A DNA stretch of 64,000 nt from Chelonoidis abingdonii (Eukaryota > Chordata > Testudines > Testudinidae): positions 18,797,200 to 18,861,199 of the forward strand of contig NC_133770.1 in the NCBI RefSeq assembly GCF_003597395.2. Reading direction: 5' to 3'. Positions 22,386 to 32,559 of the stretch are shown here, in pieces; the first letter of the stretch is position 1, and every line of letters starts with the position of its first letter. Both the position numbers and the translations under genes were made by a program. The notes beneath the pieces were generated by a model. That model had not been told where the DNA came from and did no database searches. It saw nothing but the letters and a program-made list of their open reading frames with translations.

Positions 22386-22625
22386 TAAGAAACTGTCTGG
22401 TTTAGAGGGAAAGTGAAGGCAGGTATAAAATATAATATAACAAAAATTGTAAGAAAGGGGAAGTTGATAGTAATGACTATAAATCAGAAGTTAGGAATTA
22501 TAGAAAATTGATAAGGGAAGCAAAGAGACACAAGGAGAACTCTCTGGACAGCAAAGTTAACAATTAAAAGGAGTTTTTAAAATAGTGTAGGAACAAAACA
22601 AATCCTGACATTGGTATTAGTCCAT
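22386..22625 (+). mobile_element. CR1 ORF2 fragment (endonuclease-RT linker)
   Basis: AAGAAACTGTCTGGTTTAGAG, then GATAAGGGAAGCAAAGAGAC and AATCCTGACATTGGTATTAG match the segment that lies between endonuclease and RT in turtle-type CR1. Frames are broken. Confidence 0.6.
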
Positions 22626-23205
22626 TATATTGACCATTGGTCAATTATTTGTCCACCTCTACTCCTTGCTCCCTGTACTGTGCATTGAAGAAAGTGGAAT
22701 GACTCTGCCCAAGTGAGAGTGTCAGAATCACTCAGACCCATGATGTTTGGCAGGCTATTAGACATTAAAGGGACTTACATCACTTAGTCCATCCACCAAG
22801 CCATGTAAATGCTTATTTCATACTGTGAAAATAAGCTCAGAAAATAAACGAACAGCAGGAGCAAAGAGAAGCTGGAAAGATATACCCTTTAGTGGTTGGA
22901 TCTTGGGAGAGGAAATACCCTTAATGGTATAGAGAGAAATAAACTGTACTGCAGCAGAACCATAATAAAGATGGGAAAAGGTGGAGGTAGAAACAGTTTT
23001 CTACAAAAAAACCTATGGTGAAAAAGTAATAGGTATCCAAAAAAAGGAAGGGGGGGAAATATACAATCTGTGTTAAATACAATCAAATCTAATCTCTGAA
23101 AATAAGAGAAACCAATGGGGTGGAACAGTCATGCAAAAATCACTATAAACTATAAAGAACATTAATCATTCCAAAAATATACCCTGTAAGGTTTGGTAAT
23201 GTTAA
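22626..23205. other. Unique A-rich sequence
   Basis: Purine-rich around 22900-23110. No gene supported. Confidence 0.35.
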
Positions 23206-23211
23206 TTATGG

Positions 23212-23325
23212 CCTGATTCTGAGAGGTACTGAGTGCTCATCACTCTCCTTCCCTTCAACAGGAACTGCTGGTACTTTCCGCCTTACAAGGGGAACTCAGC
23301 ATCTTTCAGGGTCTGGGCCAAAATT
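23212..23325. mobile_element. Palindromic MITE relic
   Basis: GGCCTGATTCTGAGAGGTAC at the left and TCTTTCAGGGTCTGGGCC at the right are imperfect inverted arms. Confidence 0.5.
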
Positions 23326-23577
23326 AATGAGCAGTTAAATTAAACCAGAGGAACAAAACTTACAAGTGAATGTTCATTAAATCAACCTCCAAACTGAAAT
23401 CATTCCTCATGTGTGCCTTATCTGGGTAAAGTGTCCAGTTATAAATGGAGGATCAAGCATAACATAGCCCAAGTTAACAGCTATACTTATCTAGAATAGG
23501 AAACAAAACACTTCAAAACTGAGATTGGGAAAGCAGTGCTGATACATCCAACCAAATAAACACTAACCACATATGGC

Positions 23578-23662
23578 AAGATTTCCAGAAGTGCTGAGCA
23601 CATAAAACTCCATTGGAAGTCATTGGAGCTGCAGGTTCTAAATGCCTCTGAAAATCAAGCCC
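23578..23662. mobile_element. Palindromic MITE
   Basis: GGCAAGATTTCCAGAAGTGC is mirrored by AATGCCTCTGAAAATCAAGCC around a centre CCATTGGAAGTCATTGG. Confidence 0.65.
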
Positions 23663-23664
23663 AT

Positions 23665-23790
23665 ATTATTTCCATCTTCTAAGTGACTTACAAATATTTA
23701 ACTCTCCTGAATCCTTGCTAGGCAAGAAAATATTATCCCCATTTTACAGATGGGAAAACAAAGGCAGAAAGCTTCAGGTGCTTAAAACGG
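23665..23790 (-). repeat. MIR fragment (minus)
   Basis: ATTATCCCCATTTTACAGATG and GGAAAACAAAGGCAGAAAGC are the reverse-complement CORE segment of MIR. Confidence 0.65.
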
Positions 23791-24024
23791 ACATTAGGAG
23801 CCGAATTTAAACTCCATTTAAAAGTAATATCTCCATCCTAGTTGCTTCGGGTATTCTTAGAAAGGAAATGATCAAAGTCCCAGGACTGTATTGTATAATT
23901 GCTGTATACACAAACTTCCTCTCAGAACAGTAGGATGGCAATTCTATATCACCTACCATCAGAAGAGATTTTTTCCCACAAATATCAATGAATATAATAT
24001 TTGCAATATTTCACAAGGAAACAA

Positions 24025-24140
24025 TATTTCACAGAGAAATCATCTCACTTGCCAAGGTCATAAAGGAAGCTTGAAACAGATCTGAGAATAGAAGCTAGTT
24101 CTGCCAGACCTCCTAGCTTTCAGTCCTGTGCCTTAGCCAC
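24025..24140 (-). repeat. MIR fragment with tRNA-like end (minus)
   Basis: CTCACTTGCCAAGGTCATAAAG, then AAGCTAGTTCTGCCAGACC and GTGCCTTAGCCACAAAACTA, the distal MIR and its tRNA-related head. Confidence 0.55.
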
Positions 24141-24715
24141 AAAACTATTCTTTCTGTCCACCTATAAAAATCAATGGCAGAATGTAGCCCATAGAAATGT
24201 ATTTCAACCCCTTTGTATGATCAATCATCCTTCACTTTACAGGGTAGACAATTGATACCTCTGCTCCTACACTTCAGATATTTCCTTAGAAAGAAAATAT
24301 TTTCCGTCGGTTTTGAGTTGTTTGGTTTAAGGTCTGGAAAAAGCTAGATCTATTTACATGGAAGTAAATTCCCTTTTTATGTCTAGCTGCATCCATAATC
24401 CTGTTGTCTACTGCAGCTGAAGCAAAGTTCACATGATGTGTTGCTAGAGACAGGTTTATGATTATTTCCTTAGACTATCTATTTATTTATGGGCTAGATT
24501 ACCCCATCTTAAATAATGTACTTGATAGTCCCCATTGTTTGTCAGGAATATACAATGCCATCACCGTTCGAAAGGTTCATTCTGAATTAATACTCAACCC
24601 ATTAGAAATAGTTTCCAATGTAGTACTTATTAGTGTTCCTCTCAAACCTCATTCATAGTCCTGACTGGGCTAGCTTTCCAAGAGGAGTTATGGGAACCCT
24701 TGCATGAGAACATTT
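24141..24715. other. Unique AT-rich sequence
   Basis: Nothing recognised. Confidence 0.4.
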
Positions 24716-24719
24716 CCTG

Positions 24720-24830
24720 TAAAACTAGACTGGACAAATGAAGAGTATGGAATTTGCCTGCCCCAGTGCCTGGGGATAGACTAAGTGGTCAAGGTCCCTT
24801 CCAGCTCTAATAGTCTAGCTAATATCATAG
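24720..24830 (+). mobile_element. CR1-type 3' end fragment
   Basis: AGACTAAGTGGTCAAGGTCCC followed by TTCCAGCTCTAATAGTCTAG is the typical CR1 (or CR1-tailed SINE) 3' end. Confidence 0.6.
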
Positions 24831-25061
24831 GGGCTGAGTGACTCTGCCACTCTCACTCAAGCAGAGCCCTCCCGCTTTCTTAAGTGAATAGGACAAGTTG
24901 CTAGGCGCAGAGCTGGACAAATAATTGACTCTTTGTTTCAGTTAGCAAACGAGAAAATAGTCCATTCAGTTCTGAAAATGTTTAGAACTTGTGAGCAAAT
25001 CGGAGAAGTCCACTTCAGGCCAGCAACGTCTGTGTGGGTGCACACCTGCCTTCGTAACCCT

Positions 25062-25680
25062 TAGCCCAGTGGTTAGGGCACTTTCCCTAGGATGCAGCAG
25101 ACCCAGATTTGAATCCCCACTCTGGAGTAAGGACTTGAAGTCAGATTGCCCTGCTGCTAGGCGAGCATTCTCTAGCCTGCAGACTGCTCCTGGGTGAATT
25201 GCTCTCACTTGCTTCTGTTGTTGGAGCTGTTCCACTTTGTAAATATTCACTGAGCCAAAAAAAGAGTGAGTGAGAATGACTGGATAGCCTGAGCATTAAG
25301 GCACTCACCCCAGAGGAAGTCAATGGGGATTCAAATCTTCTCTCAGCCTGATCCAGAGGAGGGATTTGAATCCATAGTGTCTACCTCCTAGGGAAAAAGA
25401 ATAGGAATGGATACAGACTAACACAACTGCTACTCTGAAACCTACCTCCTAGGGGAATGTCTTAATTGCCAGAGCCATTCTCTCTCTTTGACCCAATGAT
25501 TTTTTAAGTATTTATGGCTTCAATGGGAGCAAGTGAGAGCAGAACAGCCTACAGCCTGGTTATTAGGATGCTCAGCTGGTAGGGGAATGATATGAGTTCA
25601 TTTGCTGCTCTGGATTGGGGATTTCAGGCCAGTGCCCTAGCTGCTGGGCTAAAGATTATAGAGGGGCTCATACACAGAGT
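25062..25680. repeat. Tandem fold-back tRNA-derived SINE units (3)
   Basis: Three units each begin with a tRNA-like box A: TAGCCCAGTGGTTAGGGC at 25062, TAGCCTGAGCATTAAGGC at 25285, CAGCCTGGTTATTAGGATGC at 25552. Each has a box B-like string (AGATTTGAATCCCC; GGATTCAAATC) and then an inverted partner (for example GGGATTTGAATCC, then TTAATTGCCAGAGCC), so each unit could fold back on itself. Spacing is about 205-225 bp once the PLE insertion is removed. Spacers also share AAGTGAGAGCAG/GTGAGTGAGAATGAC-like strings. No functional tRNA is present. Confidence 0.65.
25395..25441 (+). mobile_element. 47-bp PLE tail insertion
   Basis: ATACAGACTAACACAACTGC and TACTCTGAAAC are the extreme PLE 3' end. Flanked by CTACCTCCTAGGGA (25381-25394) and CTACCTCCTAGGGG (25442-25455), a 14-bp target duplication with one mismatch. 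Confidence 0.85.
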
Positions 25681-25689
25681 TTGCTGGCC

Positions 25690-26170
25690 CTGAATAACTT
25701 TTCCCCAGCTGGAACTATCGGAGCAAATTCAAATATAGCTTTGGGTCAACCAAAACCATATTTTTCAGCAAATACATTATTTTGTCTGAAGAAATTTGCC
25801 CAGCTCTAGCTAGGAGCTCTGCCTCAGACTTCCTGTATGAACCTGGCTGGGGGAAGTCCTGTAGCATCTCAATGCCTGCAAAATAGAGTGTTGTGAGGTT
25901 TAATTCTTCAGTGGTGGTCCTCACAGAGTGAGGGGCTACTCAACGTGAGCTGGGGGGGAGGGGGAAATCTGACTCTATAGTAGCTTCTTTTCTTACATTT
26001 TCCAGATTTTCTGCTCTCCTGTCAAGGAAACCACTGCACTCCATCAGGGTTTCACAAAAAAGCTGCTGTAGTTTCCACTTTACAGAGAAGTAAATTGTAA
26101 TATTTCTCCACGTTGTCAGTTTCAGTTCTGTTAATTCCAGCTTCTCCTCTGCAGTAGTTAGCCTTGGGCA
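25690..26170. other. Unique sequence
   Basis: No gene or repeat supported. Confidence 0.35.
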
Positions 26171-26810
26171 CTAAGGGTAAGTGTAAACTACGAAATTAGG
26201 TCAAATTATAGGAGTTTTTTTTTTAGAAATCGATTTGATACAGTCGATTGTGTGTGTCCCCACTTAAGACCATTAAGACCATTAACTCGTCAGAGTGTGT
26301 CCACAGCACCAAGTCTAGCATTGACTTTCAGAGCGTTGCACTGTGGTAGCTATCCCACAGTTCCCACAGTCTCTGCCACCCACTGGAATTCTGGGTTGAG
26401 CTCCCAATGCCTGATGGGGCGAAAACATTGTCATGGGTGGTTCTGGGTACATGTCATCAGGCCCCCCTCCCTCCCTCTGTGAAAGCAATGGCAATAAATC
26501 ATTTCTCGCCTTTTTTCCTGGGTTACCCATGCAGACGACATACCTTCACAGCATGGAGCCCACTCAGCTCACCATCACCATATGTCTCCTGGGTGCTGGC
26601 AGACGTGGGACTGCATTGCTACACAGCAGCAGCTCATTGCCTTTTGGCAGCAGACGATGCATTACGACTGGTAGCCGTCGTCATCATACTCCTGGGTGCT
26701 CTTTTAGCCGACCTCGGTGAAGTCGGTCGGGGGTGCCTGGGCAGATATGTGTGCTCCTGGCCTGCCTTGGTGAGGTCGGCTGGGGCGCCTGGACATAAAT
26801 GGGAGACGAC

Positions 26811-27018
26811 GATGGCCAGCAGTTGAACTGCACCGTCTTCTGGAGAGCAGCCAGGAGATGATGATGGCTAGCAGTCCTACTGCACCGTCTTCTGGAGAGC
26901 AGCCAGGAGATGATGATGGCTAGCAGTCGTAATGCAGCATCTTCTGCTGAGCACCCAGGACATAACGATGGCTTGCAGTCGAACTGCACCATCTGCTGCC
27001 AGCCTAAGATGTATAAGA
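26811..27018 (+). repeat. 52-bp tandem repeat inside Harbinger
   Basis: GATGGC recurs at 26811, 26863, 26915 and 26967, an exact 52-bp period. Units share GCAGTC.T/AACTGCACC and ATCTTCTG. An inverted relative, ACTGGTAGCCGTCGTCATCA followed by CTCCTGGGTGCTC, lies at about 26668-26702 and could pair with a unit. Confidence 0.85.
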
Positions 27019-27084
27019 GAGATGGAGTGGATCAAAATAGATCAGATTTGTTTTGTATTCATTTGCTCCCCACTCCCTCCATAA

Positions 27085-27175
27085 ATGGAGAGGAGGGAGG
27101 GATAGCTCTAGTAGTTTGAGCATTGGCCTGTTAGACCCAGGGTTGTAAGTTCAATCCTCCAGGGGGCTATTCTGT
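27085..27175 (+). repeat. tRNA-derived SINE head nested in Harbinger
   Basis: GGGATAGCTCTAGTAGTTTG (box A-like), ATTGGCCTGTTAGACCCAGG, then GTAAGTTCAATCC (box B) read as a tRNA-like head. It lies in the non-coding leader of the Harbinger. No 3' processing or intact acceptor stem is evident. Confidence 0.65.
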
Positions 27176-27266
27176 GTGACAACCCTGTAAGCCATGTCAT
27201 TAGTCACCCCTCCTTCCATCAGAGCAACAGCAGACAATCATTTCGTGCCTTTTTTCAGCACAGCAA

Positions 27267-28531
27267 GCATGGAGCCCACTCAGATCACCACCACAATTAT
27301 GAGCACTGGGAACACCAAGTGCATTATCCTGCAGTATATGCAGAACCAGAACCTGCAAAAGCAAGAGAAGGCAACAGCAGCACAATGACAAGAATGATGA
27401 GGACATGAACACAGACTTCTCTCAAAGTATGGGCCCTGGCAATGTGGACATCATAGTGTTAATGGAGCAGTTTCATGCCATGGAATGCCAATTCTGGGCC
27501 CAGGAACAAGCACAGACTGGTGGGACCACATAGTGTTGCATGTCTGAGACAATTCCCAGTGTCTGCAAAACTTTCGCATGCGTAAGGGCATTTTCATGGA
27601 ACCTTGTGACTTGCTTTCCCATGCCCTGAAGCACAATAATACCAAGATGGGAGCAGCCCTCACAGTCCACAAGTGAGTGGCAATAGCCCTGTGGAAGCTT
27701 GCAATGTCAGACAGCTACCAGTCAGTCAGGCATCAATTTGGAGTGGGCAAATCTACTGTGGGGGCTTCTGTGATCCAAGTAGCCAACACAATCAAAGAGT
27801 TGCTGATATCAAGGGTAGTGATTCTGGGAAATGTGCAAGTCATAGTGGATGGCTTTGCTTCAATGGGTTTCCCTAACTGTGGTGGGGCGATAGACAGAAC
27901 CCATATCCCTATATTGGCACCGGAGCATCAAGCCAGCGAGTACATAAGGGGGTACTTTTCAATGGTGCTGCAAGCACTGGTGGATCACAAGGGACGTTTC
28001 ACCAACATCAACATGGGATGGCTGGGAAAGGTACATGATGCTTGCATCTTCAGGAACTCTGGTCTGTTTCAAAAGCTGCAGCAAGGGACTTTCTTCCCAG
28101 ACCAGAAAATAACCATTAGGGATGTTGAAATGCCTATAGTTATCCTTGGGGATCCAGCCTACCCCTTAATGCCATGGTTCATGAAGCCATACACAGGCAG
28201 CCTGGACAGTAGTCAGGAGCAGTTTAACTATAGGCTGAGCAAGTGCAGTGGTAGAATGTGCATTTGGACGTTTAAAAGCACGCTGGCACAGTTTACTGAC
28301 TCAGATAGACCTCAGCGAAACCAATATTCCCATTGTTATTACAGCTTGCTGTGCGCGCCACAATACCTGGAGGGGGAGACATTTATGGTGGAGTGGGAGG
28401 TCAAGGCAAATCGCCTGGCGACTGATTATGTGCAGTCAGACACCAGGGCAGTTAGCAGAGTACAGGAGGGCATGGTGCGCATCAGAGAAGCTTTGAAAAC
28501 CAGTTTTATGACTGGCCAGGCTATGGTGTGA
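27267..28531 (+). pseudogene. HARBI1-like PIF/Harbinger transposase, broken
   Basis: Would encode the DDE transposase that cuts the element and recognises TWA targets with a Myb-like partner. The first coding part starts at ATG 27269 but hits TGA at about 27386. Continuation needs frame changes near 27390 and 27530, and HK-stop-VAIALWKL at about 27672 is a TGA most simply explained by CpG decay of an Arg codon. The longest open part (27677-28531, 284 residues) has VGKSTVGASVIQVANTI, the catalytic-region strings GGAIDRTHIPI and GKVHDACIFRNS (first two Asp), then ILGDPAYPLMPW. Near 28248 the frame shifts: the third acidic residue lies in MVECAFGRLKARW, in another frame. Several independent lesions make it non-functional. 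Usual length is about 350 residues, so the remnant is nearly complete. Confidence 0.9.
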
Positions 28532-28778
28532 AAGTTCTGTTTGTTTCTTCTTGATGAACCCCGCACACATACACTTGGTTCATTCTACTTCCCTGTAAGC
28601 TAACCACCCTCTCCTCCCACCTTCCATCACAGCTTGCAGAGGCAATAAAGTCATTGTTGCTTCACATTCATGCATTCTTTATTAATTCATCACACAAATA
28701 GGGGTTAACTGCCAAGGTAGCCGGGGAGAGGTGGTGGAGGGGGGAAGCATTGGGTAGGGTTGGGGAGGAGGGAAGGAC

Positions 28779-29280
28779 TGGGCATGCTCCAAGTGCTCTG
28801 GAAGTATAAAAGGAGGGAGCTTGGCTCAGTCTGGTCTGACGGCTGTAGGGGAAGGATCTGACCAGGAAGCTCCTGTGAAGGAACCACCACTGTGAAGGCG
28901 CCAGGGACTGAAGCCTCTCCAGGCTGACTCAAAGCTCTATGGCAGGAGGAACCTGAGGAGGCAACTGACCCAGAGGCCTGCAGCGAACTAGGGACTCATA
29001 GGAGACCCCAACTCTCAAGCCGGTAGGAAGCGACCTGGGGAGGGTGACAGACTGGTACCTTGCCCCTGGTAAGCCTCAGGGTGTTTCGGTAGGCCCCTAC
29101 TGCTGAGCGAGTGATAGGGTCCTACGCTGCAGTTAGGGCTGTAGGCCAGGACCCATTGGAGTGGGAGAGACTCCAACCATTAGACCATACTGCCCTGCAA
29201 CCAGGGGTGAGTCTATGGACTCTGGCCACTAGGCTGCACTGCCCTGCAACCAGAGGCACAAACCCCCACACACCTCTTTC
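28779..29280. mobile_element. GC-rich block, possible LTR
   Basis: Interrupts the Harbinger sequence. TATAAAAGG at 28805-28813 with ordered direct repeats (CTGCCCTGCAACCAGGGG and CTGCCCTGCAACCAGAGG at about 29190 and 29240) suggests an LTR leader. No terminal repeats or target duplication confirmed. Confidence 0.35.
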
Positions 29281-29400
29281 ATTACAAATTAAGCACTGGC
29301 CAAATCCCATAGTCCTTCACAGCCACAAAGAATTGTGGGATATGATTGGTCACAGAACAGTTTGTTGCCCATTCTCTGGGTTGTGGTCCACAGGTTTAAA

Positions 29401-30180
29401 CCATTGAAAATTAAATTCTGGGCATCTAATTATCTGTCAGCTCCTGTTGTAACTATCTCTTGTATCTTTCTTAATATCTAAGTATTTACAGCAATGCCTT
29501 ATCTTCATTGTATTTAGGCCCAATCTTCCTACTCATCACCACAGGAGTTTGGGGTGTAGAAGGAATGGAGGATTGGGCCCTCTATTTAGAACAAAAATTG
29601 GCAATAACTAAGGAGCATGCACAGTCTTCCCTGTATAGGTGGGAGAACCAATGGTTGCAGAATCTCTGTGTTTCCTCTACACAAGGGAGGCAGTATTTGG
29701 AGTGGCTATATAGGAGGGTTGAGCACAGAGGTTTGATATGCAGGCTTAGTGCACAGGAGCTGCCCAGGAGTGGGGCAAAGATGGGATGGAGATGCAGCTC
29801 CAGTTACTATGTGGATCTTTCAATCCTCCCATCAAGAGAATGGCCATGTGACTGAGTTTGGCAAGGACACATTTCACCTTGATCATAGACTTCAAATGTG
29901 CATAAAAATTGTAAATATGTCAATAAAACGTGTTCAACTGATACTTACACATCTTGTGACTAGGGAAACTAAAGTTCAGCATTTCATTTGAATCACAGAA
30001 AAAGATGGATTTTTATGTTTTTTTTATTGGAGAATTTGGGCGGTTTTATCATAGAAGAACTAGGATCCCTGGTGTTCACATAATTAAAGACATAGTGTCT
30101 GTGCTAAAGGGGGCCAAATTAAGGTTACACATGCCACTTTCATTCTGGCATTTTCCTAGCTTTTGAGTACTTCACATTGC
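29401..30180. other. Unique sequence
   Basis: An ORF at 29508-29855 (115 codons) has no recognised domain and overlaps another frame. No repeat recognised. Confidence 0.4.
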
Positions 30181-30202
30181 AACCCTACTGTTCTTTTAAT
30201 AT

Positions 30203-30262
30203 TGTGGGTGGGTGGGTGTGTACGGGTGTGTAGGTGCATGTGTCTTTGTGCATTTGTGTATG
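30203..30262 (+). repeat. TG-rich microsatellite
   Basis: GTGGGTGGGTGGGTGTGT followed by degenerate (TG)n to about 30262. Confidence 0.8.
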
Positions 30263-30341
30263 TGTAATTTCCTTGATTTATAAAAACCAAACCAAATTAA
30301 TAGAAAGTCAATCATGTAGCATCATTGACACCCATATGCTT

Positions 30342-30410
30342 CATCAGCAGGACTGGAACCATTAGGTCCAGTGCACAGAGCTCTGCCACTTGAGCTAAAG
30401 GAGTAATCAA
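30342..30410 (-). repeat. tRNA-derived SINE head (minus)
   Basis: On the minus strand: CCTTTAGCTCAAGTGGCAG (box A-like) and AATGGTTCCAGTCCTGC (box B-like) 30 bp apart. No complete cloverleaf. Confidence 0.5.
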
Positions 30411-30504
30411 TAGCAGTACTAGGTGGTCAGCTGCTATGTGGACTAGTTTACAAGGAGATGGGACACTTTACCAATGGGTTTCACAGATATTTGCTGACAG
30501 CAGA

Positions 30505-30575
30505 AGAAGGATGAGACTCAGGAATTTTGGGTTCCATTCCAGGCTCTGGAAAGGAGAGTGATCTAGTGGGCACAG
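30505..30575 (+). repeat. MIR head fragment
   Basis: GACTCAGGAATTTTGGGTTCC and ATTCCAGGCTCTGG match the box B end of a MIR tRNA head. Confidence 0.45.
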
Positions 30576-30599
30576 ACTCTTCGGCCCATTTACCCCAAA

Positions 30600-31000
30600 A
30601 TTTGACCCCTTTTGATGTGTTCCCTCCAAACTATCTTTGTCCTACCCTTAGCTCCTTGTCCCCAGTCTCTTTGCTCAGCCAGTCCCAATTTCCCCTCCAT
30701 AAAACTCATCCTATCTCTCTGTTTTCTTCCTCCCTGGGCTACTCAGCTAATCAGCCTCGCAGTGCCCTGTGCAGAGCTCCTTGTTCAGCTAGTCCCAGTC
30801 TCCATCTACCCCCAGCTCCTTGTGAAAACTCAGTGTTCCCACCTTGTTCCCAATCATCCATCTATGTCCCCACACACGCACATCCTGTTTCCCTCACTGT
30901 CTCTCCGTTCCAGACCCAGCCTCCATCCCCCCTTCCCTTCCGGTCTGGATCTTGCCCCTCCGCATTTGAATCAAAAGGCTTCCTGCTCCATGATGCCTAG
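30600..31000 (+). repeat. Pyrimidine-rich low-complexity block
   Basis: C/T-rich with repeated AGCTCCTTGT and CAG(T/C)CCCA(G/A)T strings. It keeps two frames open together (30527-31000 and 30612-31022), which shows stop-codon avoidance from composition and not a gene. Confidence 0.6.
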
Positions 31001-31229
31001 GTTCCAGCAGGGGAATCATTGAGAGCACACGAGACACAGGTTTCCTGCTCTCAGATCCAGTATCTGGCCCAGAGGAGCTGGAGGCAACGGTTATAGAGAA
31101 AGTCAGGCTTAGCTCCTGTAGCCTTGGGGCTGGAGGGCATATGCTCAGTCACTCTGTGGGGATGGCACATACATAGTCTGGTCAACACTAGGAGCTGTGA
31201 GAGGCTTGAGCACGCTCAATGTGGACACA

Positions 31230-31660
31230 ATATTTGGAGATTTTAGCTACGCTCTAGGTAGTCTCTACTGAGCATGAGCAAACTGTGATTCTTCTCTCTC
31301 CTGTCCCCCCCACCCCCCCATCAAGGCTTATAACTTGGCCAAATTTTGGTGGATTTTCATGGGATGTGGCTGACATAAGGGCCACCCCCACCCAAATTTC
31401 AAGTCCCCGTTCCACAGCATGGGAGAGGATAATGCTGCCAGAATTTTTTAATATGGACAAAACAGTGCCTTTTCCACCGGCCTTGTTCTCAGCATGTATG
31501 AACTCCATTGACTGAAATTTCCCCCAAAAATCCAGGTTGAAGCAGACACCTGGCATGTCAGCTCAACTGGTTAAAGTTTGGCAAAGTTAGAAGCAATTGA
31601 AAAGGGGTCTTATAATGGGAAGGGTCAGGCAGCCTTAATAATAGGCAGCGCTATCAGCCC
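31230..31660 (+). repeat. Unclassified interspersed repeat, copy 1
   Basis: Shares an ordered series with 47200-47640: GAGCAT(G)..GCAAACTGTGA, ATAACTTGGCCA.ATTT, GCCAGAATTTTTT.A..ATGG, GCCTTGTTCTCA, GGCAGACA, TTAAAGTTTGGCAAA, AAGCAA.TGAAAAG. Superfamily unknown; no coding capacity seen. Confidence 0.7.
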
Positions 31661-32555
31661 CGCCTACAGGGTTTATTTAATAACATGTCTGGGGAAGCAT
31701 TTTCCATCAGGTAATCAGTTAAAACAGCCAGGTGACCCCTTCAGTACAGAATCAAAAGTTCCCCAAAAGACAAGACATTCAACCCCCACCTCAGTCTACT
31801 TGCCTCCAGCCCTGCTGAACAAAAATAGCTGCACTGGTTAATTAAAAAGTCATACTTGTCAAACCAGGGCAGGAATCTACACACATACATACATACACAC
31901 ACTGACAGATTACCAGGCAAATTCAGAAAATGGGGTTTCCTTACAGACAAGAGCAGTGAAATCAGATCCTGACCCGGCAAACTCTTGTTTGCATGAGTCA
32001 TTCTGCTCAGCTGGCAGGATCGGACTAATAAAAGGGAAAGAAATAGTGACTCACACTAATTCCTCTAGTATGGGCCATAACATACCCTTCATCTTTGTTC
32101 AGAATTCTCACCCATGTCACATCACTTGGTACAAGTGTAGAAATGTACGGCCTAGTACCTTTTTCAAATGAAAATGGTATATATTTATCAAAATCATTAA
32201 TCCGATTTAAAAGCCTAGCAAGTGTGTAGAATGGAAATGTGTAGAGGAAAACCCAGGTGACTTCATGAAAACGAGGTTGTGCTTCACTAGCTTGTTAAAA
32301 TTCTTTGAGTTTTACTGTCAGTGTAAAAGCTGCTGTAATGAAACTGAACACTACACTAGGATATTCATAAAGCTTTTAAACATAATTCCTCAGTTTCCAA
32401 TTAAAATAACATCTAAGGGCAGAGCCATGGAGCCATGAGATATTAGTGCAGTGCTTTAAATTAGACTAATGCTAGAAGCAGTAGTGGGGGTTTTTTTCCC
32501 CCTTTAAGATTGTCAGAAAAACTCCACAAAAAGCAGCACTGGGACATGAGCTTTG
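31661..32555. other. Unique AT-rich sequence with (ACAT)n
   Basis: Microsatellite CACATACATACATACACAC at about 31878-31898. Otherwise nothing recognised. Confidence 0.4.
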
Positions 32556-32559
32556 TTAC

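Larger units (their letters stand above)
26175..28778 (+). mobile_element. PIF/Harbinger transposon, right end lost
   Basis: Left end GGGTAAGTGTAAACTACG, preceded by TAA at 26172-26174, matches the TIR type of 8448-9603. AATCGATTTG and CAGTCGATTGTG strings follow. It contains a four-unit 52-bp tandem repeat (26811-27018), a nested tRNA-like SINE head (27085-27175) and a decayed HARBI1-like transposase (27267-28531), then a 3' UTR with CAATAAAGTC at about 28643. No matching right TIR was found; similarity fades at about 28778 where a GC-rich block begins. The 120 bp after that block (about 29281-29400) may be its displaced right part. Intact PIF/Harbinger elements also encode a Myb-like protein, which I do not see. 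Confidence 0.85.

Noticed and set aside
25062..25680. CRISPR-like array
   Set aside because: Repeats are long, diverged, palindromic and tRNA-related, in a vertebrate context; no direct-repeat and spacer regularity.
26252..26826. 139-codon and overlapping open frames
   Set aside because: Within the Harbinger 5' leader, overlapping in two phases and running into the 52-bp tandem array.
27085..27175. Possible functional tRNA gene
   Set aside because: Has box A and B strings but no complete acceptor stem or anticodon arm; it is a SINE head.
29508..29855. 115-codon plus frame as a host gene
   Set aside because: No initiation context, domain or splice structure, and a competing overlapping frame exists.
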